Assembly: GCA_002298995.1 (NCBI GenBank)
Contig: DBMO01000002.1
Coordinates: 124,001-188,000, forward strand
Source of the DNA: Desulfarculales bacterium UBA696
GTDB lineage: Bacteria; Desulfobacterota; Syntrophobacteria; Syntrophobacterales; Syntrophobacteraceae
Length of the DNA stretch: 64,000 bases
Reading direction: 5' to 3'
The position numbers and the translations under genes were made by a program. Under the pieces are notes generated by a model. The model saw only the letters and a list, made by a program, of their open reading frames with translations. It had not been told where the DNA came from and did no database searches. Shown here in pieces: positions 62,783 through 64,000 of this stretch; positions within the stretch are counted from its first letter, which is position 1, and each line of letters starts with the position of its first letter.

Positions 62783-63907
62783 ATGAGCGCCCAAAATAAA
62801 AGCATCACCGACCAGGACCGCATCTTCATGAGAAAGGCCCTGCGCCTTGCGGCCCGGGGGGCCGGGAAGACCAGCCCCAACCCGCTCGTGGGGGCAGTTC
62901 TGGCAAAGGGGGGCGCCGTTATCGGGCAGGGCTTCCACGAGGTGCTCGGCGGCGCTCACGCCGAGGTGAACGCGATAGCCGATGCAGGCGGCATGGCACG
63001 AGGAGCCACCTTGTACGTTACCCTCGAGCCGTGCAACCATCACGGGCTTACCCCTCCCTGCACCAAAGCCGTTTTGGAGGCCGGAGTTTCTCGCGTGGTC
63101 TGCGGAATGACGGACCCCAATCCGGACGTCGCGGGAGGCGGGACGGCACATCTGGAGCGACTCGGGGTAGAAGTGGCGAGCGGCGTTCTCGAGAAGGAAT
63201 GCCGTGCGCTAAACCAGCCCTTCATAAAATATGTTACAACCCATCTGCCATACGTCAGGCTAAAGGCCGCCGCAACCCTCGACGGCTATATCGCGGGGTC
63301 CACGGGGGATTCGAAGTGGATCACAAACGAGCGCTCGCGTAGATTCGGCCATCAATTGAGGTCCCTGTCCGATGCCGTGCTGGTGGGATCGGGAACGCTC
63401 ATGGCCGACGATCCGCTCCTTACCGCCCGCCTTCGCGGCGCATGCCGGCAGCCGGTAAGGATAGTGCTGGACTCGGACCTCAAGGTCCCGCTTCAAAGCC
63501 GCCTGGTATTGTCCGCTAAAGAAAGTCCCGTCTGGGTGGTCTGCGCCGATTCCGCACCGTCCGGGCACGAGGCCGCGCTTATCGACGCCGGTGTAAGCGT
63601 TATCAGGGCGGCGGGTGGACAGTCCGGGCTAGATCTTCGCCAGGTACTGGAAGAACTCGGAAAAAGGCGCATATCGAGTCTTCTTGCCGAAGGCGGCGGG
63701 AAAGTGCTCGGATCTTTTATCGACGAAGCTCTTGCCGATGAATTCTACTTTTTCTACGCGCCCAGGATCCTCGCCGGCGGTGTCGGAATGGTCAGCGGAA
63801 GGTCGAGGCAAAAAATCGCCGATTCGGTGCCGGTTTTCGGCATAAAGACCAGAAACATTGACGGCGACCTGCTGGTTTCGGGAAGATTTCGCGAAGAGCT
63901 TTACTGA
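62783..63907 (+). CDS. ribD: Bifunctional riboflavin deaminase/reductase RibD
   Basis: Carries out two riboflavin steps: deamination of the diamino-pyrimidinone and reduction of its ribosyl side chain. From ATG 62783 (agga at 62773-62776) it has 374 residues. The N-terminal deaminase domain binds zinc through HAEVNAI and PCNHHGLTPPC; the C-terminal reductase domain starts at LKAAATLDGYIAG and has LAEGGGKVLGSF. It is 12 bp before ribE, so they form an operon. No FMN riboswitch was seen upstream. Confidence 0.95.
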   Translation: MSAQNKSITDQDRIFMRKALRLAARGAGKTSPNPLVGAVLAKGGAVIGQGFHEVLGGAHAEVNAIADAGGMARGATLYVTLEPCNHHGLTPPCTKAVLEAGVSRVVCGMTDPNPDVAGGGTAHLERLGVEVASGVLEKECRALNQPFIKYVTTHLPYVRLKAAATLDGYIAGSTGDSKWITNERSRRFGHQLRSLSDAVLVGSGTLMADDPLLTARLRGACRQPVRIVLDSDLKVPLQSRLVLSAKESPVWVVCADSAPSGHEAALIDAGVSVIRAAGGQSGLDLRQVLEELGKRRISSLLAEGGGKVLGSFIDEALADEFYFFYAPRILAGGVGMVSGRSRQKIADSVPVFGIKTRNIDGDLLVSGRFREELY

Positions 63908-63919
63908 TCGGAGGAAGGC

Positions 63920-64000
63920 GTGTTTACCGGGCTTATCGAGGGAACGGGTACCCTGCTGCGGATCGAGCGCCGCGGCCCTGATGCCGCAATGGTCATACAG
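63920..64000 (+). CDS. ribE: Riboflavin synthase alpha subunit, partial
   Basis: First 27 codons of riboflavin synthase; the gene continues past the window. FTGLIEGTGTLLRIERR is the characteristic N-terminus of this trimeric enzyme, which dismutates two lumazines to riboflavin. The GTG start at 63920 is preceded by ggagg (63910-63914) five bases away. Third gene of glyA-ribD-ribE order. Confidence 0.92.
   Translation, partial: MFTGLIEGTGTLLRIERRGPDAAMVIQ

Overview
This window looks like ordinary chromosome from an anaerobic Gram-negative bacterium, most likely a deltaproteobacterium (Desulfobacterota, Syntrophobacterales-like). That placement is inferred from the gene mix: Kdo/LPS genes (kdsA, kdsC, kdsB), RND efflux and many lipoproteins indicate an outer membrane, while subunits of a 2-oxoacid:ferredoxin oxidoreductase, a [4Fe-4S]-type purF and an archaeal-type FMN glutamate synthase suggest anaerobic metabolism. 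No species can be named from the sequence alone. No rRNA, complete tRNA, IS element, prophage or CRISPR array was seen.

Layout. 0.1-1.6 kb: livG-livF. 1.9-5.7 kb: serA, a radical SAM gene and dtd, separated by two copies of a composite palindromic repeat. 6-8 kb: a lone methyltransferase and two subunits (gamma, delta) of a ferredoxin oxidoreductase without alpha/beta. 8.2-10.7 kb: a TPP-riboswitch-controlled thiG-thiH-thiS operon with a near-consensus promoter. 10.9-16 kb: a U32 peptidase-family protein, comF and a two-gene set of secreted proteins (patatin-like lipoprotein plus a possible papain-fold protein). 16.4-19.4 kb: an ABC importer made of a fused double permease and an ATPase with an extra C-terminal domain. 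19.7-24.2 kb: pyrG-kdsA-kdsC and rfbA. 24.3-33 kb: a TPR lipoprotein, thioesterase, RND pump and hydrolase. 33.3-38.3 kb: a UshA-like nucleotidase, a small partner protein, an orphan VapB and glnE. 38.3-47.2 kb: kdsB, carA-carB, purF and an M48 protease with TPRs. 47.3-53.6 kb: a PC4-like protein, an HdeD-like protein, rmuC, a CoA-binding protein and a GlnD-like protein. 53.7-59.1 kb: a cytochrome c/sugar-dehydrogenase lipoprotein pair, then an FMN glutamate synthase facing a KaiC-like/HTH/cupin regulator. 59.5-64 kb: small proteins, a YgjP-type metallopeptidase, glyA, ribD and the start of ribE.

Nitrogen assimilation recurs: glnE with both catalytic centres intact, a GlnD-like protein whose nucleotidyltransferase aspartates are replaced by prolines, carAB, purF and a glutamate-synthase-like enzyme beside a possible sensor-regulator. 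The most interesting items are the degenerate GlnD, the regulator with a degenerate Walker A next to the glutamate synthase, the orphan porG-porD pair, the patatin/papain-like pair, and four families of gene-border palindromic repeats.
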